Shown: positions 42,971 through 51,770 of the stretch, one piece after another
How the letters are laid out: every line of letters starts with the position of its first letter
Numbering within the stretch: the stretch's first letter is position 1
DNA from: Emticicia sp037153985
Lineage (GTDB): Bacteria; Bacteroidota; Bacteroidia; Cytophagales; Spirosomataceae
Direction: 5' to 3'
Length of the DNA: 64,000 nt
Assembly: GCF_037153985.1 (NCBI RefSeq)
Contig: NZ_JBBAYI010000001.1
Coordinates: forward strand, 248,001 to 312,000
Made by a program: the position numbers and the translations under genes
The notes under the pieces: model-generated
What the model was told of the DNA's origin: nothing
The model's database searches: none
The model's input: only the letters and a program-made list of their open reading frames with translations

Positions 42971-43720
42971 ATGAAAAAGATTATTTTACAGATTGCGCTG
43001 GCTGTTATCAGCCTGAGTGGCTTTAGCCAGAATTTTAAAATACCCGAAACTACTGAAGTATGGGAGCCTAAACCCAAACTAGTAGTACCGGGCAAAACTG
43101 CTGGCAGCGCACCTTCTGATGCCGTTATGCTCTTTGATGGCAAAAGTCTGGACGGCTGGCAACACACCAAAGATAATGCTCCAGCAAAATGGACATTGAA
43201 AGACGGAGTAATGACGGCTAAAAATGGTACTGGAGAAATAAGAACTAAACAGGAGTTCGGGAGTTTTCAGATTCATGTCGAATTTAATATGCCTTTAGAT
43301 GCTAAAAAGGCCGGATACCCTAACGGTGGTAATAGTGGGGTTTTCCTGCATGGCCGATACGAAGTTCAGATTTTTGATTCTTATAATAACGAAGTACCTA
43401 TTTATGCCAATGGTATGGCCGGAAGCATTTATAAACAGGTTATTCCGGCAGCAAATGCCATGTTAAAACCAGGCGAATGGAATACCTACGATATAATTTT
43501 TACGGCACCAAAGTTTCGTTACAACGGCTCTGTTGAAACACCAGCTTACGTAACTGTTTTAATGAATGGCGTTATGGTGCTTAATCATTTTGAAATTCAG
43601 GGTACTATTCAGTATATAGGTATCCCGTCGTATGAATACTATTCGGGTAAAGGCCCTATTGCTTTGCAGGAACATGGGTCAGAGGTATCTTTTAGAAATA
43701 TCTGGATAAGAGAATTATAA
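42971..43720 (+). CDS. DUF1080 / 3-keto-disaccharide hydrolase-family exported protein
   Basis: This 249-residue exported protein has a signal peptide (MKKIILQIALAVISLSGFSQ). The DUF1080 lectin-like fold is clear from VMLFDGKSLDGWQH, WTLKDGVMTAKNGTGEIRTKQEFGSFQIHVEF, GNSGVFLHGRYEVQIFDSY and EYYSGKGPIALQEHGSEVSFRNIWIREL. Family members include 3-keto-disaccharide hydrolases and often sit near Gfo/Idh/MocA oxidoreductases. Such an oxidoreductase exists in this window but about 37 kb away. The gene is spaced 19 bases after the SIS gene. Confidence 0.9.
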   Translation: MKKIILQIALAVISLSGFSQNFKIPETTEVWEPKPKLVVPGKTAGSAPSDAVMLFDGKSLDGWQHTKDNAPAKWTLKDGVMTAKNGTGEIRTKQEFGSFQIHVEFNMPLDAKKAGYPNGGNSGVFLHGRYEVQIFDSYNNEVPIYANGMAGSIYKQVIPAANAMLKPGEWNTYDIIFTAPKFRYNGSVETPAYVTVLMNGVMVLNHFEIQGTIQYIGIPSYEYYSGKGPIALQEHGSEVSFRNIWIREL

Positions 43721-43725
43721 ACACC

Positions 43726-44136
43726 TTGATAGAGATAAGAAAAATACGCGCAGAAGATACATGGAATTTGAGGCACAAAGTTATGTGGGCAAATAAACCT
43801 CTTGACTTTGTGATGCTGCCTAATGACTCAGATGGGTTTCATTACGGATTGTTCAAAAACCAACAACTGGTGTCAGTAATTTCAATGTTTGTTAACAACA
43901 ATAGCGGGCAGTTCAGAAAGTTTGCCACTGATAAAACACAACAAGGAAATGGCTATGGTACTCAACTGCTAACGTTCCTGATTGAAGAAGCAAAAAGTAT
44001 TGGCTTACAGGAACTCACTTGCGATGCCCGTGTTTCGGCAGTTACTTTCTATGAAAGATTTGGCATGAAAACCTGTTCTGAAATATTTCAGAAAAGCGGG
44101 AAGGATTATGTGAAAATGATAGTAAAGATTGACTAA
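43726..44136 (+). CDS. GNAT-family N-acetyltransferase
   Basis: This 136-residue acetyltransferase has a beta-strand IEIRKIRAEDTWNLRHKVMW at the start, the acetyl-CoA loop region RKFATDKTQQGNGYGTQLLTFLIEEAKSIGL and a C-terminal FYERFGMKTCSEIF. The substrate is unknown. The start codon appears to be TTG at 43726, 5 bases after the upstream stop, since no ATG lies early enough to keep the first strand. It is probably cotranscribed with the DUF1080 gene. Confidence 0.85.
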   Translation: MIEIRKIRAEDTWNLRHKVMWANKPLDFVMLPNDSDGFHYGLFKNQQLVSVISMFVNNNSGQFRKFATDKTQQGNGYGTQLLTFLIEEAKSIGLQELTCDARVSAVTFYERFGMKTCSEIFQKSGKDYVKMIVKID

Positions 44137-44164
44137 TATTAATATCACCTAAAATTTTAAATGT

Positions 44165-44608
44165 ATGATTGTTCAATCATTAATTAAACTTTTCGACAGA
44201 GATTTGTCAAGGCTCAAAACAGAAATAGAAGCCTACAAAGATGAAGCCCTCCTGTGGGTAATACGTAACGAAATCAGCAATTCGGCCGGAAATCTATGTT
44301 TGCATTTAATAGGTAATCTCAATCATTATATCGGTGCGCAACTTGGTAATAACGGATATGTCCGTGACCGGCCTTTAGAATTCAGTGATAAAAATGTTTC
44401 AAGAACTGAACTGGTTAATAAAATTGAAGCTACCCGCCAGATGTTGAAAGAAATACTGCCAGCAATTACAGAAACAGATTTGCTTGCCAATCATACCGAA
44501 GAATATAATAAAGGGCAAGATACCAATGAGTTTTTCCTGATACACCTGTATGGTCATTTCAATTATCATTTAGGGCAGATTAATTATCACAGACGACTCA
44601 TTCAATAA
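44165..44608 (+). CDS. DinB-family (DUF1572-like) protein
   Basis: This 147-residue four-helix protein has metal-ligand-like histidines spaced as in DinB: LCLHLIGNLNHYIGAQLG near 40-57, and HLYGHFNYHLGQINYHRRLI at the C-terminus. DinB-like proteins include thiol transferases and many uncharacterised members. It is 28 bases after the GNAT gene on the same strand. The role is unknown. Confidence 0.82.
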   Translation: MIVQSLIKLFDRDLSRLKTEIEAYKDEALLWVIRNEISNSAGNLCLHLIGNLNHYIGAQLGNNGYVRDRPLEFSDKNVSRTELVNKIEATRQMLKEILPAITETDLLANHTEEYNKGQDTNEFFLIHLYGHFNYHLGQINYHRRLIQ

Positions 44609-44674
44609 CTATGTTCTTATTTAGTTCCAGTATCTAAATCGCACAAGTATTTAACCTAATTAACATCTATTTAT

Positions 44675-45712
44675 ATGCAACCTATACCTATCAGAACAAC
44701 CGTTGTAGGAAGTTATCCTTTTCCGGGATGGCTTGAGTTTTCTTCTATGAATCTTGATAAATTTGGAGCCGCCGATATAGAAGAAATGATTGAAGATGCA
44801 GTTATTGCGGCTATTCATGACCAGACCTCCGCAGGTTTAGATGTCATTACCGATGGCGAACAAACCCGCCTTGACTTTAACTTATCTTTCTATGGCTTTA
44901 TAAAAGGTCTTGAGCCTAATCATTCCGAAACCCGTAAATTTGGGCCACCAGCGCATGACCAGCGCGGAAAACACTCTATTATTGAGCCTTTAACTGCACC
45001 TAAAGGATTAGGAGCCGTAAAAGAATATCAGCGTCTGGCAAAGTTGGCTCCGAAAGGGTATACCCTGAAAGCCTCAGTACCCGGGCCTTATACACTTTCG
45101 GGGCGTATGCTACCCGATGGAAAAATATATAAAGACCGCTACGATGTAACCGAAGGCCTTTTACCATTTGTAAAAAAAGAACTCGAAGATCTGGTGGCCG
45201 CAGGTTGTACCGAAATTACGGTCGACGAACCATCAATGTCGTGCTATGCCTATAAGGAAGACACCAAACGTTTTGTCGACATATTTAATCGTACAATTGA
45301 GGGAGTAGTAGGCAAAGCCCGTGTTTCTACACACCTATGCTTTGGTAATTTTAAGGGGCGGCCAGTGGGTTATCGTAAACTTAGCCCAATGCTACCTGAT
45401 TTTCTGGATATGAATGTTGATGAAATTCATATTGAAATGGCTAACCGTGAATTTGACGAGGTTGAGTTACTCGCCGAATTTGCCCAGAAAATGGATGTGG
45501 CCGTGGGTATTATAGATGTAAAAAACTACTATTGCGAAACCCTCAAAGACGTAATGGAACGAATAGAGCTTTGCCTAAAATACGTTCCGGCCGAAAAACT
45601 GGCTGTTGCCCCTGATTGTGGCCTTAGCCAGACCGCTCGCTGGGCATCAAGGCAAAAACTGAAAGCCATGTGTGAGGGGGCTAAGGCTATGCGCCAGAAA
45701 ATGGGTCTTTAA
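44675..45712 (+). CDS. MetE C-terminal-like (cobalamin-independent methyltransferase) protein
   Basis: This 345-residue protein is a single TIM barrel like the C-terminal catalytic half of MetE. The N-terminus is RTTVVGSYPFPGWLEF. Zinc ligands are all recognisable: His and Cys in STHLCFGNF, Glu in HIEMANREFDE, and Cys in APDCGLSQTARWASRQKL. It lacks the MetE N-terminal half, so it is a core-type enzyme. Related proteins transfer methyl groups from folates or simpler donors to homocysteine; the methyl donor here is unknown. The gene is convergent with the GH43-like gene, 8 bases apart. Confidence 0.85.
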   Translation: MQPIPIRTTVVGSYPFPGWLEFSSMNLDKFGAADIEEMIEDAVIAAIHDQTSAGLDVITDGEQTRLDFNLSFYGFIKGLEPNHSETRKFGPPAHDQRGKHSIIEPLTAPKGLGAVKEYQRLAKLAPKGYTLKASVPGPYTLSGRMLPDGKIYKDRYDVTEGLLPFVKKELEDLVAAGCTEITVDEPSMSCYAYKEDTKRFVDIFNRTIEGVVGKARVSTHLCFGNFKGRPVGYRKLSPMLPDFLDMNVDEIHIEMANREFDEVELLAEFAQKMDVAVGIIDVKNYYCETLKDVMERIELCLKYVPAEKLAVAPDCGLSQTARWASRQKLKAMCEGAKAMRQKMGL

Positions 45713-45720
45713 TGGATAAC

Positions 45721-46665
45721 TTATTGAGCATCAGTTAGCTTACGGGCTACTTCTTTTGAGATTTTTATCACGCTGCCATGCCTCATGCCTTTCGGGAAGC
45801 TCATTTGAGCAGAAACTTCCTGCCAATCGTTCAGGTCTTTTGAACGATACGCACCGTAGTAATGAGGCTTGGTGTAGTGGTCAAAATAAACATAGTAATA
45901 ATCATCAATTTTAATAACCGACGGCCCTTCAACCCAACTAATTGTAAAGGCTTCTGATAAGTTTTTAAAGGGGCCTGTGGGTGTTTCTCCAATAGCAAAC
46001 CGCAAGTTCTTTTTTACTGGTTTCAGCCGTTCATCTTTCAGAAACAGATAAAATTTGCCTTTTTCTTCCAGTAGGGTTGCATCAATACAGTTAAAACCCG
46101 GGTCGTAAAACAGCTTGGTTTCGCTGAAATGCTCAAAATCTTTGGTGCGTACATAATAGAAACGATGAGTATATTTTTGTTCGCTCAGGTTGGTAGTATC
46201 TTCCTCAAATTTACCTTTCACCGTCGACGACCAATAAATAATCCAGTCTTTTTGTTTTTTATCATAAAACAATTCAGGAGCCCAGACATTGCGCACACCT
46301 GTATCTTTTTCCATAACTGGAATGGCCTTCTGGAGTGTCCAGTTAATGAGGTCTTTTGAACTTGAATACCCAATTATTTTTCCATTATTTCCATTCCATG
46401 ATACTGTCCAGACCATGTGAAACACCCCGTCAGGGCCTTGCTTGATGGCAGGGTCACGCATGAGGTTATCAGGGTGGTTAATCTGAGGTTTCAGAAAAGA
46501 CTCATCATTTTTGAGTGCTTTCCACTGATAACCGTCTTCACTCAATGCCAGATGTAAGCCATCTTGGCCGTTACCCCTAAAAGAAGTAAAGAGGTAATAT
46601 GATTTTTTCTGAGCAAAGGTAGCCAATGAACATAGCAGCAGCAGGAACAGTAATCTGGTTTTCAT
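45721..46665 (-). CDS. GH43-like exported five-bladed beta-propeller protein
   Basis: This 314-residue exported protein has a signal peptide (MKTRLLFLLLLCSLATFAQ). The five-bladed propeller of GH43/GH62/GH32-like enzymes is visible, with the three catalytic acids in MRDPAIKQGPDG (base), FNCIDATLLEEKGKFYLFLKDE (pKa modulator) and WVEGPSVIKIDDYYYVYFDHY (acid). Typical substrates are arabinan or xylan side chains. It is shorter than multi-domain GH43 enzymes and has no carbohydrate-binding module. Related non-GH43 propellers cannot be ruled out. Confidence 0.85.
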   Translation of the reverse strand: MKTRLLFLLLLCSLATFAQKKSYYLFTSFRGNGQDGLHLALSEDGYQWKALKNDESFLKPQINHPDNLMRDPAIKQGPDGVFHMVWTVSWNGNNGKIIGYSSSKDLINWTLQKAIPVMEKDTGVRNVWAPELFYDKKQKDWIIYWSSTVKGKFEEDTTNLSEQKYTHRFYYVRTKDFEHFSETKLFYDPGFNCIDATLLEEKGKFYLFLKDERLKPVKKNLRFAIGETPTGPFKNLSEAFTISWVEGPSVIKIDDYYYVYFDHYTKPHYYGAYRSKDLNDWQEVSAQMSFPKGMRHGSVIKISKEVARKLTDAQ

Positions 46666-46685
46666 AAAAGGAGTTTTAATAATAG

Positions 46686-46720
46686 TTGTGTACAGGTGTA
46701 GCAGCTACGCCTGTGCACAA
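46686..46720. terminator. Long hairpin after the arginine deiminase gene
   Basis: TTGTGTACAGGTGTAG and CTACGCCTGTGCACAA pair over 16 positions (two G-U on the plus strand, two mismatches on the minus) with a 3-base loop. It follows the arginine deiminase stop on the minus strand. There is no T-run on either side, so its role as a terminator is uncertain. Confidence 0.4.
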
Positions 46721-46733
46721 AAGAAAAATTATG

Positions 46734-48170
46734 TCAGAACACGTTGTCACGAAGAATGGGTAGGCTCATACAATGAGACCCCCCTCTGGCTCTTGAAAGC
46801 TCGGCCGATGGCAACAGAATAATGGTATCATTGAGTGTTTCTGGTGACAACTCATTATTTTCAAACTTATTTAATAAATCAATGGCACTAATGGTCTTAA
46901 AGCCTGCGTTTCTGAATGCCTCGGCTGTATGGTCATTACGGTCATACCCAATGGCAACGCCTGCTTTCAGGGCCAGCAAATTACATGAGTCAGTCCATTG
47001 TTCTCTGGCTCCATACGGAAACTGGTTATTGCCTGAATAAATAAACTTGATTTCATCGTAACAATTTAAATCATCTTTTGTAATTGAACTGAGCAAGTCT
47101 TCAAGGTTGGCAAAATCTCTGATTTTTACACCATCCGGTTTATCAATAAATTGCTTGATAATCAATGTTTCGTAACTAGGTTTTTGTCCTAGTTGTTCCC
47201 ATGTTTGCTGTTTTTCAGCTTCCTCTTGCACTCGACCCAAAGAGCCCAGCAATACCCATACATTACACTTGATTTGTGTAAAAATGGTATCGATGTGCAT
47301 ATAGTCTCTTTTTTGCGGAATCTTGATAATTGTTACTTTTTTGACTACTTTTTTTGCAAAAAGAAGGTCAATAGCCTGTTTGGCTGCTTCTACCGAAGTA
47401 CGTTCGCTCACACCAATCAGCAAATGATTAGGAGCTACCATCATTACATCACCTCCTTCAAGCGTATTGAGGCGGTCTTCCTGTTCATCTTCCGGTAACA
47501 GAAAGTGGTTTTCATCTTCTGTAATTTCAATAATTTTACTTCTTAAATCGGTAAAAAGCTCATGATTAAAAAATATATATCTTGCCAGTAATGACTCACG
47601 CGTGCGGGCATATTTGGCTGGTTTATTCAGTAAAAGGTGGTCGTTTACCACAATTCCAATGTCACGAGTAAATATCAGATTCGGAATAGGAGGGAAGAGC
47701 ATACGGTTATTAGGCATTGTGCCTGTAATAAGCACCTTGGCTAAATCAATTACCGACATACCTGCTAGCTCATGCTGAAACTGGAACGAACATTCTTCAA
47801 CGGCGCACACCGCAGCCGTTAGTTGTGTACGAACTTCGGGTATGTGCAGTATATCTGCCAGTAGTTTTTCAAACTCAATTACTTTATCCGAATTAAAATA
47901 CTTTTCTTTTTCTGGCTTGTAGAAGTCCCGGCTGGTATCAGCATCAATTGCTTTAAGTTTACCTTTAACTTTTTCAGTGTCCAGAAAATATAACAAAATC
48001 TTTACATAATAATCGTATTCATCGCGGCGCATGGTTTGCAGATGAACGATATCTTCAAAAAGCCAGTCTTGTGCTTTAGACGGAACAACTTTGCCCAGAC
48101 CACTATCAGGGCTATGAATAATAAGGCGGCGTAATGTGCCTACTTCTGACGAAACAAATATATTTTGCAT
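46734..48170 (-). CDS. Arginine deiminase family protein
   Basis: This 478-residue protein has the arginine deiminase layout. It begins MQNIFVSSEVGTLRRLIIHSPDSGLGKV, has PNLIFTRDIGIVVND with the catalytic acidic site, LEGGDVMMVAPNHLLIGVSERTS, DYMHIDTIFTQI with the catalytic His, and ends RARGGSHCMSLPILRDNVF with nucleophile Cys467. It hydrolyses arginine to citrulline and ammonia. The frame is open 15 codons further upstream, but MQNIF at 48170 is the better start by family alignment. No carbamate kinase or ornithine carbamoyltransferase is nearby, so it is not a standard arc operon. Confidence 0.9.
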   Translation of the reverse strand: MQNIFVSSEVGTLRRLIIHSPDSGLGKVVPSKAQDWLFEDIVHLQTMRRDEYDYYVKILLYFLDTEKVKGKLKAIDADTSRDFYKPEKEKYFNSDKVIEFEKLLADILHIPEVRTQLTAAVCAVEECSFQFQHELAGMSVIDLAKVLITGTMPNNRMLFPPIPNLIFTRDIGIVVNDHLLLNKPAKYARTRESLLARYIFFNHELFTDLRSKIIEITEDENHFLLPEDEQEDRLNTLEGGDVMMVAPNHLLIGVSERTSVEAAKQAIDLLFAKKVVKKVTIIKIPQKRDYMHIDTIFTQIKCNVWVLLGSLGRVQEEAEKQQTWEQLGQKPSYETLIIKQFIDKPDGVKIRDFANLEDLLSSITKDDLNCYDEIKFIYSGNNQFPYGAREQWTDSCNLLALKAGVAIGYDRNDHTAEAFRNAGFKTISAIDLLNKFENNELSPETLNDTIILLPSAELSRARGGSHCMSLPILRDNVF

Positions 48171-48563
48171 GATTGCACGTGTTTTAATACCATAACTCAT
48201 TGAAAAATAGCGCAAAACAGAAAAATAGCTGCTTTAGCGTACATAAACAGAAGAAAATTTGTATTAAAAACTTAATAAAAACCAAACTGAGCCATGAAAA
48301 ATAATAGCTGAAAAAAGGCAAGCAGAATGCAATGTGGTTGATAAAAATGGCGGTAGAGGTTATTTATAACAAAGCCGCTATCATCAGATAAAAGATGATT
48401 TCTGCTTTTTGAAGTAAAGATATTTTCGTTGAAAAATGCCATTTTACTTTGCAATAATACAAGATATAAGCCTCATTTCAAAATACATTCTTCTTCTATC
48501 TATTTAATCAGGCACAAGTTGCCAAAACTTGTTAAATCTTTAAAAAAACATTCCTAAATTGCA
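48171..48563. other. About 390-base intergenic region between divergent genes
   Basis: This AT-rich spacer lies between the divergent arginine deiminase and NTT/HEAT/cNMP genes. It contains an inverted repeat ACAAGTT-GCCAA-AACTTGT at 48514-48532 ahead of the plus-strand gene. The region between holds only one short minus-strand frame, which is not convincing. No exact promoter consensus is visible; TACTTTGC near 48447 is one base short of it. Confidence 0.55.
48514..48532. promoter_or_regulatory. Inverted repeat upstream of the NTT/HEAT/cNMP gene
   Basis: 7-bp arms ACAAGTT and AACTTGT are separated by 5 bases, centred about 60 bases before the ATG at 48585. It could be an operator or hairpin. 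Confidence 0.35.
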
Positions 48564-48584
48564 GTGTCCATTCATAATTTTCAA

Positions 48585-51500
48585 ATGGTTGAAACTAAAA
48601 GTACTTATCTGACTGCCCAAACAGAAGAACGTCCGAGAGAATCAAGACTGCTTTTATTATTTTTCCTGCACAATTTTTTTATTAGTATAGGAACAGTTTT
48701 GGTGTATGTGTCAGCCAACTTAATCTTACTCGAGCATCATCCTGAAGTTTCGTTACCCATTGCTTACATAGTATCTACTTTTGCTATGATGGGCGTTGGT
48801 AAAATCTATGAATATTATGAACATCATCTGGTATTAAAAAAACTGAGTATCCGAGTTTTATTGGCGGTATTGGTGCTTTCTATTATTATTGGTACTATTT
48901 TATTTTTTAATCATTCTACCGCCGTGGCTATTGGTATCATGGTGGGTTTCAGGGTGATATATCTGCTTGTAAACCTCGAATTCTGGGGTGTTTCTGCACT
49001 GGTTTTTGATGTACGCCAAAGTAAACGCTTATTTAGCGTAATTGGCTCTGGCGATGTACCAGCCAAAGCAATAGGTGCCGTATTGGCGGCTATTATTCAT
49101 TCTACATCGGTTTTGGCCATTCTGGTAATGGTGGCATTTGTTACATTTCTGCTAGCCTTTTTTACGCAGAAACGTACCTTTGACCTTACTGATATTCCGA
49201 GCCACCATCAGAACAAGATTCGTCGGCATACTGAATCCAAGATTGTAGAAACACTTTTCGGAGGCAGTCATCTTGTATTTGAAATGTGCGTAGGCTTGGT
49301 TGCCATAGCGGCTTCTGCCACTTGGGTCGAATATAACTTCTTTGTAAATGTGAAGTATAAATTTCATAGCCAGCACGATGTAATTCAGTTTGTGGGTTAC
49401 CTCCTTGCTATTACTTATGTTATTTCTACTATTGTTAAGTTGGTTTTCTCAAGTAAAGTAATTGATAAATTCGGCTTGAAAAACGCACTTCTACTGCTAC
49501 CTATCGGTACCTTGCTGATGTCTGTTCTGTTGGTGGGGATGTCGTCTTACAAGCATGACGAAAGCTCCCTTTTGTTCGATTTTAGTGCGGCGTACCTTTG
49601 TTTCGAGGTTTTAAGACGCACAGCTTTCGACCCCGTGTTTCTGGTAATGTTCCAGCCGTTATCAACACAACAAAGGCTTAAAGGGCATACGCTAGCTAAA
49701 GGGTTTTATGAGCCATTAGGAATGGGGCTGGCAGGTATATTATTATTGATTGCCTATTTTATACACTCAACTGTAATCTGGATAGCCTTTGCTTTTACGG
49801 TTGTGTTATCATTGCTAGCGTTGTTTTTTCTTAATAAAGCCTACAAACGTTATATCATAGAACTGAAAAATGCCCTTAGTAAACGCTTCCTGAAAAGTAA
49901 TGAACTAGTAGTGCAGGGCGATGCCCTCAGCATTATACTAAAAAACCTGACTAGTGATAAGCCCGAAGAAGTAATTAGTGCCATCGACTGGATTATGAAA
50001 TTTGAACCAAAGGTGATTAAAAATCAGGTAGAAATATTATTGAGAAATAAATCAGATAAAGTCAGGTTACATATACTGAACGTTATCAGAACCCTACATA
50101 TACCATTAGATACACAGTTTGTACAGACTTTTAATGAGAATGAGACTAATCCGCTTTCAAGACGTATCTCTGCCGAGTTGGCTTGTGCTTCGGCTACAAC
50201 AGCCGAGCAGCGGTTGGTTTTTCTGAACGCTAAAAATATTTATACGCTTCAAGGGGCTATTATTGCCTGTTGGAAAGTTCAGCATGAAGAAGCAAAGGCC
50301 AGACTTGACCAACTTTGCGAAAGTCAGGAGCCAGCCCGAATAATTGTAGCACTCGAAATTATAGAGTTATTGCAGTTGAAAGAATACGAAACCTTTGTGA
50401 GAATATGTCTGGAAAAAGGAACTAGCGAAATAAAAGAAAAAGCAATTGAAGTTGCTGGAGCTATTGACTCGTCAGTCTTGATTAAAGGTCTTGTGCATTT
50501 GCTCGAAGACCGTATCTGGGGAAAAAAAGCCATTAACAGCCTTATAAAATCGGGTGGGCGTGGTTTTGCAGAAGTAGAAGATTTATCGAGAGGTGGTGAT
50601 ACTGGCTTGCTTCAGAAAGTAGTTTTATTCAGCGAAAAATACCAGAGCCTTGCCAGTGAAAGATTACTTATCAGGCTGGCTCAGAATGACTCGCTGCTTG
50701 TAAGGCAAATGGCATTGAAAGTGCTAAGTAAACGTTCGGTTACGGAAGACTACGAAGCATTGTTTGAGAAACTGCTGAACGAAGAACTTGCTCATGCCTA
50801 TCAGTTACTATATGGTTTTGGAATACTAGAAGATACTTTGCTACAATATGAACTGGGGCAGTCGTCGAACCGAATTTTTTATCTTTTAATGCTCTTATAT
50901 GATAAAGATATGGTACAGGATGCCATGCTAGGGGTTGAACATTCATCGAAAGAAAAACGAGCAAATGCCCTTGAAATTCTGGATAACATCATTCCGAGGG
51001 CTATCTACAAATGTTTGCACGCCATTCTGGACGAAACCGAATCAGAAAAGAAAATAGTAGTTTTTGAAGCCTATCTCGATAAAGATATTGCTATTAAACC
51101 CATTGTGCATTATGTGTTAGAAAAAGGAAGCATGGCTTTTGGAGACTGGACTATCGTGACAGCCCTGCGTAAATGGGAATTTGCAAACAATAAAAATCAG
51201 CTTTTTGAACAATACCTAAGGCATCAGAAAAGACTTTTCTCTGAGGCAACACACGAAATAATAAGCAAACATCCAAGTTTATCAGAAAAATATAAAGATA
51301 TTTTAGCTATGCACCACGGAAACCATGAAAACGAAATATCTGAACTGGAACGTGTAATTGTGTTGAAAAATACACCGCTCTTCTCTGAAACGCCCGAAAA
51401 TGTACTAACTTCAATAGTGCCTATTATGAATGAAGTTACTTACCATGAAGGAGAAGTGATTTTTGAGAAAGGAGAGATAGGAAACTGTATGTATGTAATT

Positions 51501-51770
51501 TATTCGGGTGAAATTGATATTGCCGACCATGAAGTAATATTTGCTACTATGGGCAAGGGTGATATTTTTGGTGAACTAGCTTTGCTCGATGCCGAACCCC
51601 GCTCGGCAACTGCATTGGCCAGAACCGACGTTTTACTGTTCAGAATAGACCAAGATGATTTCTATGACCTCATGGAAGAACGTGACGAACTGCTGCGCAG
51701 TGTACTCAGAATCTTATGCCAGCGTATTCGCAGGCAAAATGATAAGCTGAAAAAACTATCAATGCAATAG
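48585..51770 (+). CDS. NTT/MFS-like membrane protein fused to HEAT-like region and cyclic-nucleotide-binding domain
   Basis: This 1061-residue protein has three parts. Residues about 22-416 form 11 or so transmembrane helices; VRQSKRLFSVIGSGDVPAKAIGAVLA near 143-168 resembles the ATP/ADP-carrier (NTT) branch of the major facilitator fold. Residues about 440-900 are helical repeats of HEAT type (for example IKEKAIEVAGAIDSS, LLVRQMALKVLSKRS). Residues 921-1050 form a cyclic-nucleotide-binding domain with an intact phosphate-binding cassette FGELALLDAEPRSATA at 995-1010, keeping the Glu and Arg (Arg1006) needed for cNMP. The frame opens at GTG 48564, but ATG 48585 is the more likely start. Transport activity is unproven. 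The next gene converges on it with no gap. Confidence 0.82.
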   Translation: MVETKSTYLTAQTEERPRESRLLLLFFLHNFFISIGTVLVYVSANLILLEHHPEVSLPIAYIVSTFAMMGVGKIYEYYEHHLVLKKLSIRVLLAVLVLSIIIGTILFFNHSTAVAIGIMVGFRVIYLLVNLEFWGVSALVFDVRQSKRLFSVIGSGDVPAKAIGAVLAAIIHSTSVLAILVMVAFVTFLLAFFTQKRTFDLTDIPSHHQNKIRRHTESKIVETLFGGSHLVFEMCVGLVAIAASATWVEYNFFVNVKYKFHSQHDVIQFVGYLLAITYVISTIVKLVFSSKVIDKFGLKNALLLLPIGTLLMSVLLVGMSSYKHDESSLLFDFSAAYLCFEVLRRTAFDPVFLVMFQPLSTQQRLKGHTLAKGFYEPLGMGLAGILLLIAYFIHSTVIWIAFAFTVVLSLLALFFLNKAYKRYIIELKNALSKRFLKSNELVVQGDALSIILKNLTSDKPEEVISAIDWIMKFEPKVIKNQVEILLRNKSDKVRLHILNVIRTLHIPLDTQFVQTFNENETNPLSRRISAELACASATTAEQRLVFLNAKNIYTLQGAIIACWKVQHEEAKARLDQLCESQEPARIIVALEIIELLQLKEYETFVRICLEKGTSEIKEKAIEVAGAIDSSVLIKGLVHLLEDRIWGKKAINSLIKSGGRGFAEVEDLSRGGDTGLLQKVVLFSEKYQSLASERLLIRLAQNDSLLVRQMALKVLSKRSVTEDYEALFEKLLNEELAHAYQLLYGFGILEDTLLQYELGQSSNRIFYLLMLLYDKDMVQDAMLGVEHSSKEKRANALEILDNIIPRAIYKCLHAILDETESEKKIVVFEAYLDKDIAIKPIVHYVLEKGSMAFGDWTIVTALRKWEFANNKNQLFEQYLRHQKRLFSEATHEIISKHPSLSEKYKDILAMHHGNHENEISELERVIVLKNTPLFSETPENVLTSIVPIMNEVTYHEGEVIFEKGEIGNCMYVIYSGEIDIADHEVIFATMGKGDIFGELALLDAEPRSATALARTDVLLFRIDQDDFYDLMEERDELLRSVLRILCQRIRRQNDKLKKLSMQ

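Noticed and set aside
48272..48454. A 60-codon minus-strand frame in the spacer before the NTT/HEAT/cNMP gene
   Set aside because: No family likeness and composition like non-coding AT-rich sequence.
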